Source of the DNA: Phanerodontia chrysosporium
Lineage: Eukaryota > Basidiomycota > Agaricomycetes > Polyporales > Phanerochaetaceae
Reading direction: 5' to 3'
Length of the DNA: 64,000 bases
Assembly: GCA_001910725.1 (NCBI GenBank)
Contig: MJGA01000006.1
Location: forward strand, 1,054,001 to 1,118,000
Shown piece by piece: positions 11,772-24,300 of the stretch. Each line of letters starts with the position of its first letter. The first letter of the stretch is position 1. Position numbers and translations under genes: made by a program. A model generated the notes under the pieces. That model was not told where the DNA came from and did not search any database. It saw nothing but the letters and a program-made list of their open reading frames with translations.

Positions 11772-13454
11772 TCATGGACCTTCACGAGTCTTCTTTCTTC
11801 TAAACACCTTCGTCAACGTTGCCTTTAGGCCATTCCGTGTCCTAGTAATAGGTGGAGGGTTTACTTGTGGAGAATTGGTCGCAGCACCTGCAGTGCGCGG
11901 TGCGCCGTTGGGGGTCAAGGTCATTGGGAGCCGGGAGCCCATGGCCACGCCCCATTCTGGGACGGCTGCTGCCGGACGCGGACGCACAGATGCGGGCGCG
12001 GGCGCGGTGTATGGCGGGGGCAAATACTCTGCACGCGCGCCGGATGCCTCTAAGGCGCGTCGCCGCTGATGATCGCTGGTAAGAACAACGAGTATTTCCC
12101 TCGGCTGCAGATCAATAGACTCGGTCCCCGATGGGGAGGTGACGATGACCTACGACAAGATGTTGAGTCTATGCTCCTGGCCAGAAGGGGGTACTGTACC
12201 TTGACTTTGATCCAGAAGCTGACGGCACCAAGCGCGCCTGTGACCGTTTCGCCGACGGACCAGCGCGACTGGCTCTTCGATGCTGGCCATGCGAGAGATA
12301 TTGTCTTCGTCCAGACGTCGGTCTCGCGATCGTGTGAGAATGCAGCTGACTGCGCGGCGGCGACTGTAGACGTCACTGTCTTCTCGCGACTAGCTCCTTC
12401 GCTGGACGTCGGCGGAGAAGGGTATGGAAACAGAGAAGGTATTGAGGGGGAAGGGCACCAGACAGCGCCATATGCGAATACATCGCGGTCGTCATCATCT
12501 GCTTCTGTACGCGGGGAAGCATCGACCTGAGACCGGTTGCCTGGTGGTGACGACGGACGGTCGACGTCGAACAGAACGAGACGTCTCTCGACCAGTAGCG
12601 ACGCGCTCCGCAACTTGACAGACGTATCAGCAGGGCGGATAAAGACCGATGTGAATAGCAGGTCTGACGGGCCGATGGCATGTGTCGGTGTCGAGATGTT
12701 GTAATGCAACACTGGTGCGCGTGGCTTGGTTGTTTGAAGCGGCAGCGCTGGATCAAGGTGTGGCCCCTGCGGCGGTGGGGCTGGAATGAGTGGGCATGGG
12801 ACGTCGTGTCGCGTGAGTAACAAGTCGATGTGCTTTGTTATGCCTGACTCCGACTTGCCCTTAGTCGCTTGCTCGAGAGCTGCAGTGTGACAACGAACAC
12901 ATTCGCGCAAACCGTGAGACGCACCAGAGCTATTATCAGTAGAGCAACTTCCTGGTGTGAGGCGGGTACATACTAGCTTCTACCCTCCAGTATGTCCGAT
13001 AATCTTGGTAGTTGGCCGTGCTGAAGCCCGTAACGTCCTTCGGTAGCGTGATCTTGAACGGGGACTGAAACTCGCCTAGCTCCGCATGCGGCTGATCTAA
13101 GGGTCTACTCCACAAGGTCTGGCTGTATTCGAGTGCCATGCGTGTCTGTGAATCCCCAATACGACGAGACTCGTATGCACGAACAGAAACTGTAAGACGT
13201 CTGGCGGGTACGGGCTTTTGATCTGCTTCTATAGTTACCTGTACCACGCCCTCTACGTGTACTGGTGTAAGACCCAAGTAGCCCTGAGACGGAAAGTGGC
13301 GAATCATTGCGTTGCCGCTAACGGTAGTGAGGCGTAGCTGGACCATGCCAAGTTGTGTGTTCGTGTGGACCGGCCCTCGAGCAGGACCCGTCCCGCGATA
13401 CGCACTCTTATAGCTCGCCTGCACAGCATATGCTGGCGTTGGATAGACAGCCAT
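11772..13454 (-). CDS. Alpha-arrestin-like protein with PPxY motif
   Basis: Three exons on minus: 13454-12974, 12879-12200, 12149-11772, with introns of 94 and 50 nt; spliced length 512 aa. The N-terminal half has the beta-sandwich features of the arrestin N domain (L-G-L-T-P-V-H-V-E-G-V-V-Q-V, then F-K-I-T-L-P in the middle). The second exon holds a C-like domain broken by Ser/Pro-rich loops. The last exon carries L-P-P-P-Y, a PPxY motif that in yeast alpha-arrestins (Rod1, Rog3, Art family) recruits the Rsp5/Nedd4 ubiquitin ligase, and ends in a basic K-V-F-R-R-K-K tail. The expected role is as adaptor for ubiquitin-driven endocytosis of plasma-membrane transporters. A 5' leader intron upstream of 13454 is possible because a GTGAGT lies near 13560. 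Confidence 0.72.
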
Positions 13455-13949
13455 CGACCGCTGATGGATGGCAGTGATTGACTCTGCGACCTTACGAATA
13501 CGGCTTCTAGTCAGGAAGCTCGAGAACCGGTGGGATGAAGGGGCTGTAAATGGCACTCACTGCGCATCACCATGAGGACTGGCTTCGGAGCACATGGTCA
13601 CTACCAAGTCCTTGACTGCGAGAGCTTAGGCATGAAGCTTGCATCCTTCACGTTGGTAGCTAGAGTACGACTGTCGGGGCAGTGCACTAAAACTCTCAGT
13701 CGGAAAATCTGGCCCGCCGTCATAGACGTTGCACAACGGACGTGAAGTATCATGCTCCCAGTATAGCTGGGAACCCACCAAATACCGGTTGAATTCGTGA
13801 GAATGCCCACAAGGGTGCCATTCTCGGAAGCTAAATGCACATTTGATGTGCGGCACTGACACCCCGGCTGCAAGGAGATAACCACGAACCTGCATCTGGA
13901 AAAATGGGGAAGTGTACATAGCTGTAGATAGGTCTTGTAGGTCATTTAG
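13455..13949. other. Arrestin upstream region with a weak minus-strand frame
   Basis: Contains a 108-codon minus-strand frame (13952-13626) with several Cys, His and Trp residues but no recognised family, overlapping the region where the arrestin promoter should be. It could be a decayed gene piece trapped next to the transposon end. Nothing else is visible. Confidence 0.25.
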
Positions 13950-14110
13950 CACCGTAGACTAGTCCCAAATATATAGGTATTTGTAGGCGGCCGAGTGGCA
14001 AATGTAGGCCAAAAGTAGGCACCATAGGCGAACAGCGAGATGTTATAGAGTATGTAGGTTCGTAGGTACATATACTACGTAGGCCAGATAGAGGGCATAG
14101 GCTATATAGT
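13950..14110. repeat. Left subterminal repeat array (GTAGG words)
   Basis: GTAGG or TGTAGGC-type words recur at short spacing (for example TGTAGGCGG, TGTAGGCC, GTAGGC, GTAGGTTCGTAGG, CGTAGGCC). The opposite end near 20660-20760 carries the inverted form. This is expected of transposase-binding subterminal repeats, but binding is inferred. Confidence 0.5.
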
Positions 14111-14252
14111 ATGAGAGCAGGGATAATAGCACTTAGGGCCTTGCCTCACCCACTTCTCATTGTATGACTTTGATACCATTTCGCACACAAGATACTAAGC
14201 TGCCGTACAGGTATGTCTTGTACGAAGAGCATGAGATACATTGGAACCTCGA

Positions 14253-16559
14253 TTAGCGACTGCCTAGCTCGTCATCATCTTGCTCAGCCCCACCCGCCTG
14301 CGCACGAGCAGCCCACTCCCGCTCACTTGCAGCCAGCGCATCGTCGTCAAGAATGGGTTTGTGCGGATTTTGTTCGTCTTTTGCTGCGCCCGCATGTTCA
14401 CTTTTCGTAGTTAGTCGACTACAACTACCCTGGGACGCTACGAAATGAACATACCGTGCCTTCCGGAGAAGTTCTTTCTGGATCGTGGCAAGGGCGCCGA
14501 AGCGCGCCGTCCGCTCATGGAAGCTCTTCAAGCCATCACGGTGAGCCTCGAAGCGAGCCTCATAGTCTTTCTGCTTGAAGTCTCGGGTGACGTGCTTACC
14601 AGTCTGCCATTCATCGAAGATATTTTCGGCCTATCGGAAGTGACCTATCAGCACGCAGTGACCTGAGAGAAGGGTTGAAAGACGTACCACCGTGGTAATG
14701 AGGGCAATAGTTGTGAGTGGAACACCTGGCGTGAAGTAATTAGCGCAGACGACGCCCTCGTCCTTGGCGTTTGCGAACCACATGGTGTTTATGGTCTTCT
14801 GTATGAACGGGTGTTCGTATGCGCCCCGTCGGCTGTCAGGGTCCTGATGCAGTCGCTGAGTGCTAGACCAACAAAGCGAACGCAAGAGGGGGGCACTTGC
14901 CTTGTAAATGTAGAGGGTGTGGTCTTTCAACTGCGTGACATACATCCGCAGTTGTACACGCTCCTCCCGTGTTGATGGCGCCTCAAGCTTGAAGAGTGTC
15001 TCGAGAATAGGGCGCATCTTAGTCTTGAGCTCGCCGCGCAATTGTGAGCCCCGTCGGGTAATCTAGAGAGGCGAATCAGTATGACGGTATGCTAAACGAG
15101 GGCTGACTGTACCAGAATAAGTGTCTCCTCCGTGAACTCGAGCTCTACACCCTTTTCGTCACATGCTCGACGCCAGCAGTCAAGGGCCATCTTCTGTTCA
15201 TCCAGTTCATCAGGCCACGGATTGAGGGTACTTAGCTGGCATCGATAGTGCCGAATTGCGATTTTGAGGACAGCGCGAGCGAGGCAGTCAAGGTCTCGTG
15301 CACATAGACGGCCTCGGCTTCCGCTTCCACCTTCATTCTTCCGATGACGCTTGGAAGTGCTCGGAGTGGGCGATTGACTGCGAGGCCGTGAATCGGATCG
15401 CGGATAGCCAGACCGCGGAGTATGTACTGGTGTCGTCTCTATGTTAGCAAAGGGCTCGGCGGCCTGAGTGGAGTATCGGGGCTCAGAGTCGTCCTCAGCT
15501 CCGTCCAAGCCCTCGGGCTCAGGACTGACAATACGCCGTGGTGCACGACCGTGGAATCTTGCGCGCCGATTGAGAGACGTACTGGGCAGGGGCTCCTCAT
15601 TGAGTTCGTCCCGCACATCGCCTCTGTACTCAGGTGGGCATCAAGTTAGAGCTAAAGCCCTCAAGCTCAGTGACTACGGACGTACCGGGTTTGCTCTGAG
15701 TCGGGGACGGGCTGACTGCGTTCCGAGGCAGGAGAAACAGAGCACCGTGCCGGAAGTTCCACCCCTGCAGAGAGTTCAGCACAGGGGCAGATGCCAATAT
15801 GACTTCACGTACCAATAGAATTCCGCATGATGACTGGTGGAGGAATGTAGCTGGAGCGGGCAATGAGTTGGTGGCGCGACGTCTGCTGTACTGAATATTA
15901 GCGGCATATCACCTACCACATGCCTACCCACGCACCTCGGCGCGTGAGCCAGAATTTGATAGTTCTCGCACGCGCTGCGTGTTCTGTTCATGATGCTCGG
16001 ACCGGGAGGTCTGCAGCCTTGGTGAGAGACGTTCGGTTTCACGGCGCCGGCTCGATGATACTGACTTCGTCTGTGAAGTGACAGTTTCTACAGAGAACTT
16101 ATGGAAATCTTCCGTAGTAACAGAATCAAGTTCGATGATCGGTCACTTACCAATGGCATGCCGTTGTGCACAGGGGCTGTGTATTCGAGGTCTTCCGATT
16201 CAGGATCAGATTCTGGTTAAGATGAGCACATGGCACAATGTCTATTGCGCTACATATGCAGACGTACCTGGCTGTCTACGGAAGTCGCGTGCCTCTTCCT
16301 CTGCCTGGAGTGCCCTAAGCTGCTGTTTCCTCCTGCGTTGCAACGCTTCCATTCGTTTGGCCTCCTCATCTTGCTCTACTCACCACGAGAAATTTGTCAA
16401 TCATGTTAGAACAGCTTGTTTGAAAGCAAACTTACGCCTGGCTTTTACTTTCTCGGTAGGCCTGGATACTCGGGTGCTTGTACGTCGGTGAGGAGAACTT
16501 GCGAAGGCCGAGCTTCGCGCGGATTTTGTGCGTGGACTACGTGTTGACGCCATAACCAT
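14253..16559 (-). CDS. DUF6532-domain protein
   Basis: A multi-exon minus-strand gene. Well-supported exons are 16559-16436, 16375-16268, 16212-16151 and the last exon 14400-14253 (preceded by an exon ending at 14455); six or more further exons lie between. The product starts M-V-M-A-S-T-R-S with a basic tail, then a Gln/Arg/Glu coiled coil, then a disordered Ser/Arg stretch. The C-terminal domain (15330-14455) contains A-R-D-L-D-x-L-A-R-A-V-L, R-G-E-L-K-T-K-x-R-P, P-F-I-Q-K-T-I-N-T-M-W-F and Y-F-T-P-G-V-P-L-T-T-I-A-L, the pattern I associate with DUF6532, a domain of unknown function expanded in Agaricomycetes. Its placement inside the transposon and head-to-head with the transposase suggests an element-encoded accessory protein. 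One exon junction near 15640 could not be resolved in frame. Confidence 0.7.
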
Positions 16560-17448
16560 GCAGCTGCAGAGATACAGAGAGCTCGTTTGACAAGTGTGGG
16601 ATGGCTCAGAAAAGATTGAGAAGGACAGATGACTGTTGTACGAAGGCTCTCGAAAACAGGTGCTTCCAAGAATGACATCATAGCCCTAACCCCACCCACT
16701 CGAGGGCCGAACACACGCGCTTTCCGTCCCTCTTGCTCTTCGCCGTTGTCGTCGTCGTACATGCTGCCTCCCTTCTCTCTTTGATTACAGACCCGCTATT
16801 ACATCGCTGTCATGTGTGCCTATACATGCACATTGACAATGCCCAGGTCGCCAGGCCCTCAACTACACCTGCTCCACAACTCTGTTCAGACTTCGGTCGT
16901 CACACTCTCCCTCATCTCGCACAACGTTGGCAAGCTCTTCTCGTACGTGCGTATCTGCGACAAACAGGGCATTACTGCCGTGGCTGCCTTTTGGCGCCAT
17001 GCTGCTAGGACCAGTGCACATTCATGAAAGTTGCATGGACGCCGCCCTGATAGTGGTAGCGGTGAGTTCAGTTCATCTCCTGTGTACGCTTAGTCACCTC
17101 CTGTGTATCTGTCATCAGATTCTTGGAAGGACGGTGGGATTATGTTTTGCGAGAGTGAGCAGAGGTCAACAGTGGAAGGGGTCATGGTGAGTTCGTGTGT
17201 ACGCTCCGAGAAATACATGCTAATCTCTCTCGTTGCTGTGGTAGTTAACCTGGAAGTTATGTCTATGTAGCCTTGTAATAGATGTCCTTTCAACACAGCT
17301 CTGCTGCTAGCAAGTGTGAACCTCACGAACTGCAAGATTGTGCGCACCTCGACGACGAAAATTCGAGAATATTACTCCACCACAGGTTCGGAGGGGGCTG
17401 GTAATCCAATACACTCACGCTGCGACTTCTCAGTTGCTAATCTGTCAG
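16560..17448. promoter_or_regulatory. Divergent region between DUF6532 and transposase genes
   Basis: 890 bp separating the two start codons of the putative transposon. No recognisable coding content. It presumably contains both promoters and perhaps an internal regulatory region; no distinct box was identified. Confidence 0.4.
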
Positions 17449-20400
17449 ATGCCCACCTGTACCAGCTGCGGCCAAACACTTCCGACTTCTGAAGGCCTGC
17501 GCAAACACACAAAGCAATCCCGCTGCTATGAAGCATGGAAGCGGCAATTTGGTGCTCTCGTAGCTCGATCAACCAGGCGCCGCAGTGCACCATCCCAAGA
17601 AGAGAGTCTTAGGGATGAGAGCGCAGGGATGCCTGGAGCGCAAGGACCTTCTGAAGATGTCGAGGTCGAGATCGCCCCACCTCCCTCTTCTGTCCCAATC
17701 AACAATTCCTCGGACGACGACCAACCTGAAGGCGTATCACATCGCTTCTTCCAGTCGGCGACAGCTACACGACATATTGAACCCTTTCCAATGCCTGCTG
17801 GCCTCGGACTAGGGCAGAAGAGCACGCCTTTCGAGAAGATTCATGAACGAGAACAGGTCCATAACGAGGATCCTTGGGCGCCATTCAAAGACGTAGACGA
17901 GTACGTTGTTGCGAGGTGGCTTAACAATAGTGTCGGCCAGAATGAGACGGATACATTCTTGAAGCTGCCACTGGTACGTAAGTCTAATTCGCTTCAAAGT
18001 ACTGTAGGCTTATGGATATACGTCTCCCAGATTCGCAAACGCGCACAGCTGTCGTACCTGAACAGGCGTGCCTACCTTCGCAAGATTGACGGTATACGGA
18101 CCCGTGGAGCACCGTGGATCGAACAGCGCATCACGATAGCAGGCGACGTTGTCAATGGCCAGTTACGCCGAGAAGTCGTCGAACTATGGCGACGTGATCC
18201 TGTTGAGTGTGTGCGCGAACTGCTGGGGAACCCGGCCTTTCGCGAACACCTTGCATATGCGCCGGAACGGGTTTATAGCGATTCGGGGGGCAAGAACCGT
18301 ATCTTCGACGAGATGTGGACTGGTGACACCTGGTGGAAACTTCAGGTGCGTAAGTCTGCCGTGGCCAGTGTCATATCGGACTAACGTGGTGCAATAGGAG
18401 CGGCTCCCCTCTGGCGCAACAGTTGCACCAGTGATTCTTGCGTCCGACAAAACGAAGCTCACCAACTTTCGAGGTGATGCCACGGCTTGGCCTGTCTACC
18501 TCACAATAGGCAACATTGAGTCCTCTGTCCGACTCAAACCGTCCGCCCGTGCCATGGTTCTTGTCGCCTACCTGCCAGTCCCGAAACTCGACTGCATCAC
18601 ATCAGACTCTGCACGGTCATCCGTGGCATACCAACTCTTTCACTATTGTATGCGGCTAGTTCTGGAACCCCTTGCCCGAGCAGGTCAAACAGGCATCGAC
18701 ATGGTCTGTGCCGATCGCTGGGTACGCCGGGTGTTTCCAATCTTGGCGGCATATGTGTGCGACCACCCGGAGCGATGCCTTGTTGCTTGCAGCAAGGAGA
18801 ATTGGTGTCCAATCTGCCGCGCCCCTCCTGACATCTCAGGTGACCTCATCCCAGACGATGACATAGAATACCGAGAACCACAGCGCACACTCAGAATCAT
18901 CGAACAGAAGACGTCCGGCCGGCGAGTCCGAGCATTCAAGGACGAGGGTCTCCGTGCTATTGCGCACCCATTTTGGAAGGATCTCCCTCATACAGATATC
19001 TTCCGGTGCTTCGCTCCTGACTTTCTTCATCAGCTGCACAAGGGGCTCTTCAAGGAGCACCTAGTCGACTGGTGCACCTCAATTGTCGGCGAGAACGAGA
19101 TCGACGAGCGCTTTCGCGCAATGTCACGCCACGCTGATCTGCGGCACTTCAAGAATGGGATCTCGGCCGTGTCACAATGGACAGGTACTGAGTGCAAGGA
19201 GATGGAGAAGGTCTGGATTGGTGTACTTGCAGGAGTCTCCGAACCAGAGGTTTTGCAGGCGGCACGTGCTCTGCTCGATTTCACGTACCTTGCTCAGATC
19301 CGCACCCAGACAACCGAGACACTACAAGCTTTGCAAGACGCTCTTGAGCGATTTCACCGACACAAGCAAGTTTTTGTTCAGCTCGGCATACGAGAAGACT
19401 TTAACTTTCCGAAGATCCATGCTATCCAGCACTACATCCAGTCCATTCAAGGTCTCGGAAGCGGCGGCAACTTCAACACAGAGCTTCCCGAACGCCTCCA
19501 TATTGACTACGCGAAGAACGCCTACCGAGCATCAAACCGCCGCGCATATGTCCGACAAATGACGGCATGGCTTGAACGGCAGGAGGCAATCCATCGCTTT
19601 GATGCCTACCTTGCCTGGCGAGGCATCGACGTTCCTGTCAAAGTACGAGAGCTGGGTGAGGACGTCCCCAAGGGGAGCGAGATGGACGACGAGATGGAGG
19701 AGTTAGTGAACATTCCCGAAGACGACGAAGAAGACAGTGGTTTGCCGCAGCGGCTCACAACCAGAATTCTCGTCCCGAAGACACCCAGCTGCACCGCAGT
19801 CTCAGTAGCTTCGATAGAAGCTAACTACGGTGCGTCACGCTTTCTGGAGTGCCTCTCTGAGTATCTACGCCAAAATTACCCTCCAGTATATCGTGGCACG
19901 GTCATGCTCCCTAATGCCAGCGATCTCTTCGAAGTATACAACCAAGTCCGTATAAGGCTTCCAAGCATGCCCGAAATCGAACACAGAGCTCGAATCGACC
20001 GGATCCGTGCCATCCCAGCAACTGCAAGTGCCCCGACATGGTCTGTGCGACGAGACGGTATCTTTGATACTGCCCTCTTTCTTGATGAAGAAGGCCTCGG
20101 TCGAGATAGCCGGGGCATGTTATATGGTGCGCCAGCTGACGACATACTTGTTTTCTCGGAGACTAATAAATGCTTCTCGCAGGACTTCGCGCAGCACAAG
20201 TGCGAATCATCTTTGAGCTGCCGGAATACCTCCGCATTCCTGGCAAACAAGGACGTCAAACGCTTGCCTACATCGAGTGGTTCACCCCATTTGATGCCTT
20301 TGATCACACTGTTGGCATGTATGAAGTGTCGCGGTCTTACTATCGTGGCCGAGGCGGACGACGGGAGGCGGCAGTCATTCCCATTGATCGGCTCGTGCGG

Positions 20401-20541
20401 GCATGCCACCTCCTCCCAAAATTTGGAGGAAAGGTAGGCAGCGGGTGGACTGCAGGAAATGTCCTTGACACTTGCAGGAAGTTCTACTTCAACTCATGGA
20501 TTGATCTTGTCATGTATTATACCGTTCAGATGAGTTGTTGA
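17449..20541 (+). CDS. Plavaka-type transposase
   Basis: Four exons: 17449-17973, 18031-18345, 18398-20126, 20183-20541, with introns of 57, 52 and 56 nt that all restore frame; about 975 aa, apparently intact. The start M-P-T-C-T-S-C-G opens a Cys/His zinc finger (C-x2-C...H...C within the first 30 residues). Next is the Plavaka signature P-F-K-D-V-D-E-Y-V-V-A-R-W-L and G-A-P-W-I-E-Q-R. In exon 3 the RNase H-like core has V-I-L-A-S-D-K-T-K-L-T, a D-x6-R-V-F-P-I-L-A stretch, a C-P-I-C zinc motif, and E-R-L-H-I-D-Y-A-K-N-A-Y-R. These match the DDE core of the family. The C-terminal exon ends in the conserved A-Y-I-E-W-F-T-P-F and K-F-Y-F-N-S-W-I-D segments. The absence of frame breaks suggests possible activity. 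Confidence 0.88.
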
Positions 20542-20659
20542 ACTTACTTGCCTTTTTGGGATGCAAGTGTTGGAGCGTGAGCCTGCTTGGCCAGTCTCGA
20601 AGGCGCGATACTCCCACAGGGACGGCACACGGTAGCTACGACACATGGTTATATCTGCA

Positions 20660-20760
20660 GTGTTTCTGTAGGTATAATAGCCCGCATATGCCTACAGTGC
20701 CTACCTATACCTACAAAGTCTTGACCCTACCTACGAAGCCTACTAGCCCTCTCACGCGGC
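20660..20760. repeat. Right subterminal repeat array (CCTAC words)
   Basis: Contains GCCTACAGTGCCTACC, ACCTACAAAG, CCTACCTACG and GCCTACT-type words, the inverse of the GTAGG words at 13950-14110. It follows the transposase stop by about 120 bp. Confidence 0.5.
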
Positions 20761-21044
20761 TGCCTGCCTATACTGCCAGACCCTATTTCCTGATGTGGTC
20801 GACAGAGCATATGCTGGAAGTCATAGCGGCTTGCATGGGGCCTTCAGAAGAAGCCCAGGCTCATGCCATATGCTTTGAATGAATCCCTATACATCCCTGA
20901 TCTGCTTCACATAGCGCGAATCAGATGGAAGACGAGATGACATCGCCACGACGGGTGCAGAATGGGGTTCCTGCGCTGTTAGCACAATGTGTACGGTTGT
21001 AAGTGAGTGAGTGATAGGTAGTAGGTAGCCTTACTGAGGAGCTG
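20761..21044. other. Spacer between transposon end and LINE
   Basis: No gene recognised. The last bases (21045-21054) are the left copy of the LINE target duplication. Confidence 0.4.
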
Positions 21045-21054
21045 AAGCTGGTCT

Positions 21055-21294
21055 AACCCGCCGAAGTGGCCCGCCAGGGATGTGCGTCGCGGGAACACGT
21101 ACAAAGGTTACAAGGGTGGGTCTACCTTGCATGTAGCGTCTACGCCGTTGCTGGCGGAAGAGGACGTCGACATGGAGTCAGGCACCACTGGCGGTGTATC
21201 TTTGACCGCTGAGGAGCACCCCAGCTCTCCTTCCTCCCCAACTCCGGGTGGGGGCGACAGTGTGTCGGGCAGTAGCTCGACGCCTTTGTCATAA
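21055..21294 (+). pseudogene. LINE ORF1, C-terminal remnant
   Basis: An open frame from the truncation point (N-P-P-K-W-P-A-R-D-V) to the stop at 21292-21294. It encodes only an acidic, Ser/Thr/Pro-rich tail, so the nucleic-acid-binding part of ORF1 is missing. The ORF2 start codon follows 11 bp later. Confidence 0.55.
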
Positions 21295-21305
21295 TCTGTT
21301 GTTGT

Positions 21306-24300
21306 ATGTCTAACTCACAAATTGATGATGTTCGTCGTATTGGTGCGGTGCCTCCTACAGGCCCTGTGAGTGAACCTGCACCGCCTACACCCCTGCGTGA
21401 CCAGCCGACTGCGGTACCCGGAGCTGAGCCTGCTTCGCGGGCAGGCTCACTGGTGTGCATTTCTTGTAATGTCCAGAAGTCATTCGAGAATGTTCATGTG
21501 CTCCTTGAGTGTAATCGCGATGCAGATATTATCTGTGTTCAGGAGATCCCCTGGGGAGTAGTCAAACATGTCCCTTCTTCGTCGTCACCCTTAGGTGACG
21601 CCTACGAAGGTACAGTCGCGCACCGCGACTTCCTCTGCCTCGGCGCATCTGCGCAGTCTCGGGTCTGTGTTTATGTTAACAAGCGGTGGCAGTCTGCGGC
21701 GCCGCAAACTCGCCCGTCGCTTGTGTCCCATCCGGACGCCCTCTGTGTTACTCTGCACCTGGACTCTGGGGACTTCACGTTCCTCAATGTTTACAACGAT
21801 TGTGAGTCACATGCTGCGGTGCGCTACCTCCTAGACCGCGTTGAACGCCTTCCACCGGTGGCGTTCATGGCCGGAGACTTTAACCTCCGCCATCCTATGT
21901 GGGATTGCCGTGAGTCGACATCCCGCAGCCGCACTCGCAGCGCTCGCCGAGAGGGCTGCGAGGAGCTCATCGAGCTGGCCACGATCCAGCTTGGCCTTTC
22001 ACTGCTCAATGACCCTATGGGGCCCCCGACGTGGATATCGAATAGCCCTCGAGCACGCCCCGGCGTGCTGGACCTAGTATGGGTTGATGGGTCCCTTGGT
22101 GACTTCTCCCCGTTACGCGTCCTCGTCGGCTCCCGCCACCGCGGGGATCATGAAGTGCTGCGATGGGAGATGCCGGTTAGCTTGGAACCTGACATCACCC
22201 CGCGGATTGGGCGGGTATCTGAGGCGGCCGATGCTTTCCAGGCGGATGTGGCGAAAGGTCTCGCCCAATTGCCGCTAGTGTTCTCCTCTGCTGCTGATGT
22301 GGAGGCTGCGGGGGAACAGATCCAATGCGTCCTCGATGCTGCGTGGCGAGCGCATGCGTCAGTACCCAGACGCACTGCAAATTCCAAGACGTGGTGGGAC
22401 GCGGATTGTGCCCAACGCGCCCGTTATCGTCGCCGCGTACGCGCTGAAGCTAAAACCCTCCGCGCGGAACGGCGTGAGTGCCAACGTCAGCTGTCCGCTG
22501 GGGAGCCGGTCCAAGAGCGTATCGACGCCTTGACAAAGCACATAGAATATCTCGACCGTGCGGCAGAAAGTGCGACACACAGCCTTCGTCGGAGTGTGCG
22601 CAAAGCTAAACGTGTGTTCTTCGACGATATCATCGCGCGCAGCCACCCGCAGCGCATCTGGGACTTGGTACAATGGACGAAGCCGCGCCGTATGCAGGCC
22701 TCTGCCGGACTACGCCATAGTGATGGGCGTGATGCTAGCACCGCCGACGAGCAACGGGAACTGCTCCAGCAACAATTCACTCCGCGTGAACCGCCCCAGT
22801 AGACCTGGAGTTCGTCCAAGGCCTCCCTCAGATACCGATCCGAGACTTCGCACCCATAAGCGAGCGCGAGGTGCTCGAGAACCTCCAGGACACCAGCAAT
22901 GTGTCTGCACCGGGTCCTGACCACTGCAACTGGATGTGGCTGAAGGGTATTCTGCGCCGGTCTCCTGATGCTCTGCGCTTTGTGCGAGCGTACTTCAACG
23001 CTTGTGTTGACTACGGACACTTTCCAACTGTCTTCAAGCGGTCCATTACGGTGGTCTTGCCTAAACCTAATAAAGCTGACTACACCTCGCCGAAGGCGTA
23101 TCGCCCAATTGTCCTCCTTAACTGCCTTGGCAAGTTGTTGGAGAAGGTCTTGGCGGCTCGCCTGCAGTTTGATGCACAGCGGTACGGCATCTTACACCCC
23201 TGCCAGTTTGGCGGTGCGCTTCAGCATAGTGCAACTGATGCTGGTGTACATTTGGTACACAACGTCCGGCAAGCGTGGCGTAATGGCCTGCAGTCTTCGG
23301 CACTCCTCATGGATGTGTCTCAATTTTACCCTTCAATCAATCACGAGGCCCTCCTCGGCGTATTGCGCCGCCAGGGCTTCTCCCCCAAGCTGTGCAGGTT
23401 CTTTGCGAGCTACCTGTCGGGGCGGCAGACTCAGTTCTTGTTTAACGGTCGCCTGCTAGACCCAACAGACTTCACTGTCGGTGTGGGCCAGGGCTCTTCC
23501 CTGTCGCCGATCCTCTCGGGCCTGTATATCGCTCCGGTGCTTCACAAGTGGGCGCCCATTCATGCCACTCAATTTGGAAACGCCACGATCCAATTCTTTG
23601 TGGATGACGGTCTCATCCATGTCGCTACGCCACGGTCCGCTGTACCAGAGGGCAGCACCATGTTGGCAGTCAACTCAGCCATCCTGGCGCGGATTTTCCA
23701 GGATCTAACCGGGGACCTCACCAGGATGGGTCTCAGCGTCGAACCGGACAAGCTTGAGCTCATGCATTTTGTACGGGACCGTACTCCGTGGCACAGCGAT
23801 CAGCCGCTGGGCCCTGATGTCGTGGTTACAGTGGGCGGACAGCTCGTCCGTGTTCGGCCGAAGGATAAGATGCGGTACCTCGGGTTCTGGCTCGATCCAA
23901 AGCTCACCTTCCGTGAACACGTGAGATTCTATGCCACGAAAGCCTGCAGCACCGTGCATGCGCTGCGGATGCTCGGGAACTCCATGCGGGGACTCTCTCC
24001 CATTCACAAACGTCGGTTGTATATCTCCAACGTACTCCCTGTCATGACGTACGGGGCTCAGTTGTGGTGGCATCCGAGGTGGAAAGGCCTCAAGTGGGCT
24101 GCCAACGAGCTACAGCGCGCGCAGAGCCTTGCCGCCCGCTGGATTACGGGTTGCTTCCGCACCACGCCGGTAGGAGCCATGGAGATGATGGCGGGGCTTA
24201 TACCAGTCCGCTTTCAGGTCAACAAGTTCATGGAGAAGGCAGCGCTCAGGGCACGCAAGCTCCATGAGGGCCACCCGTTACGGGCCTCTCTTCCCGACTA

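Larger units (their letters stand above)
13950..20760. mobile_element. Plavaka-type DNA transposon with DUF6532 cargo or partner gene
   Basis: Proposed extent of one large element. Its left edge (13950-14110) holds many GTAGG words and its right edge (20660-20760) holds CCTAC words, which is the same motif inverted, as in the subterminal repeats of CACTA/EnSpm-like elements. Between them lie the divergent DUF6532 gene (minus) and the transposase gene (plus), with an 890-bp intergenic region. Exact terminal inverted repeats and a target duplication were not identified, so the borders are approximate. The Plavaka family was defined among eukaryotic transposases related to CACTA-type elements and is abundant in Agaricomycetes. 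Confidence 0.55.
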
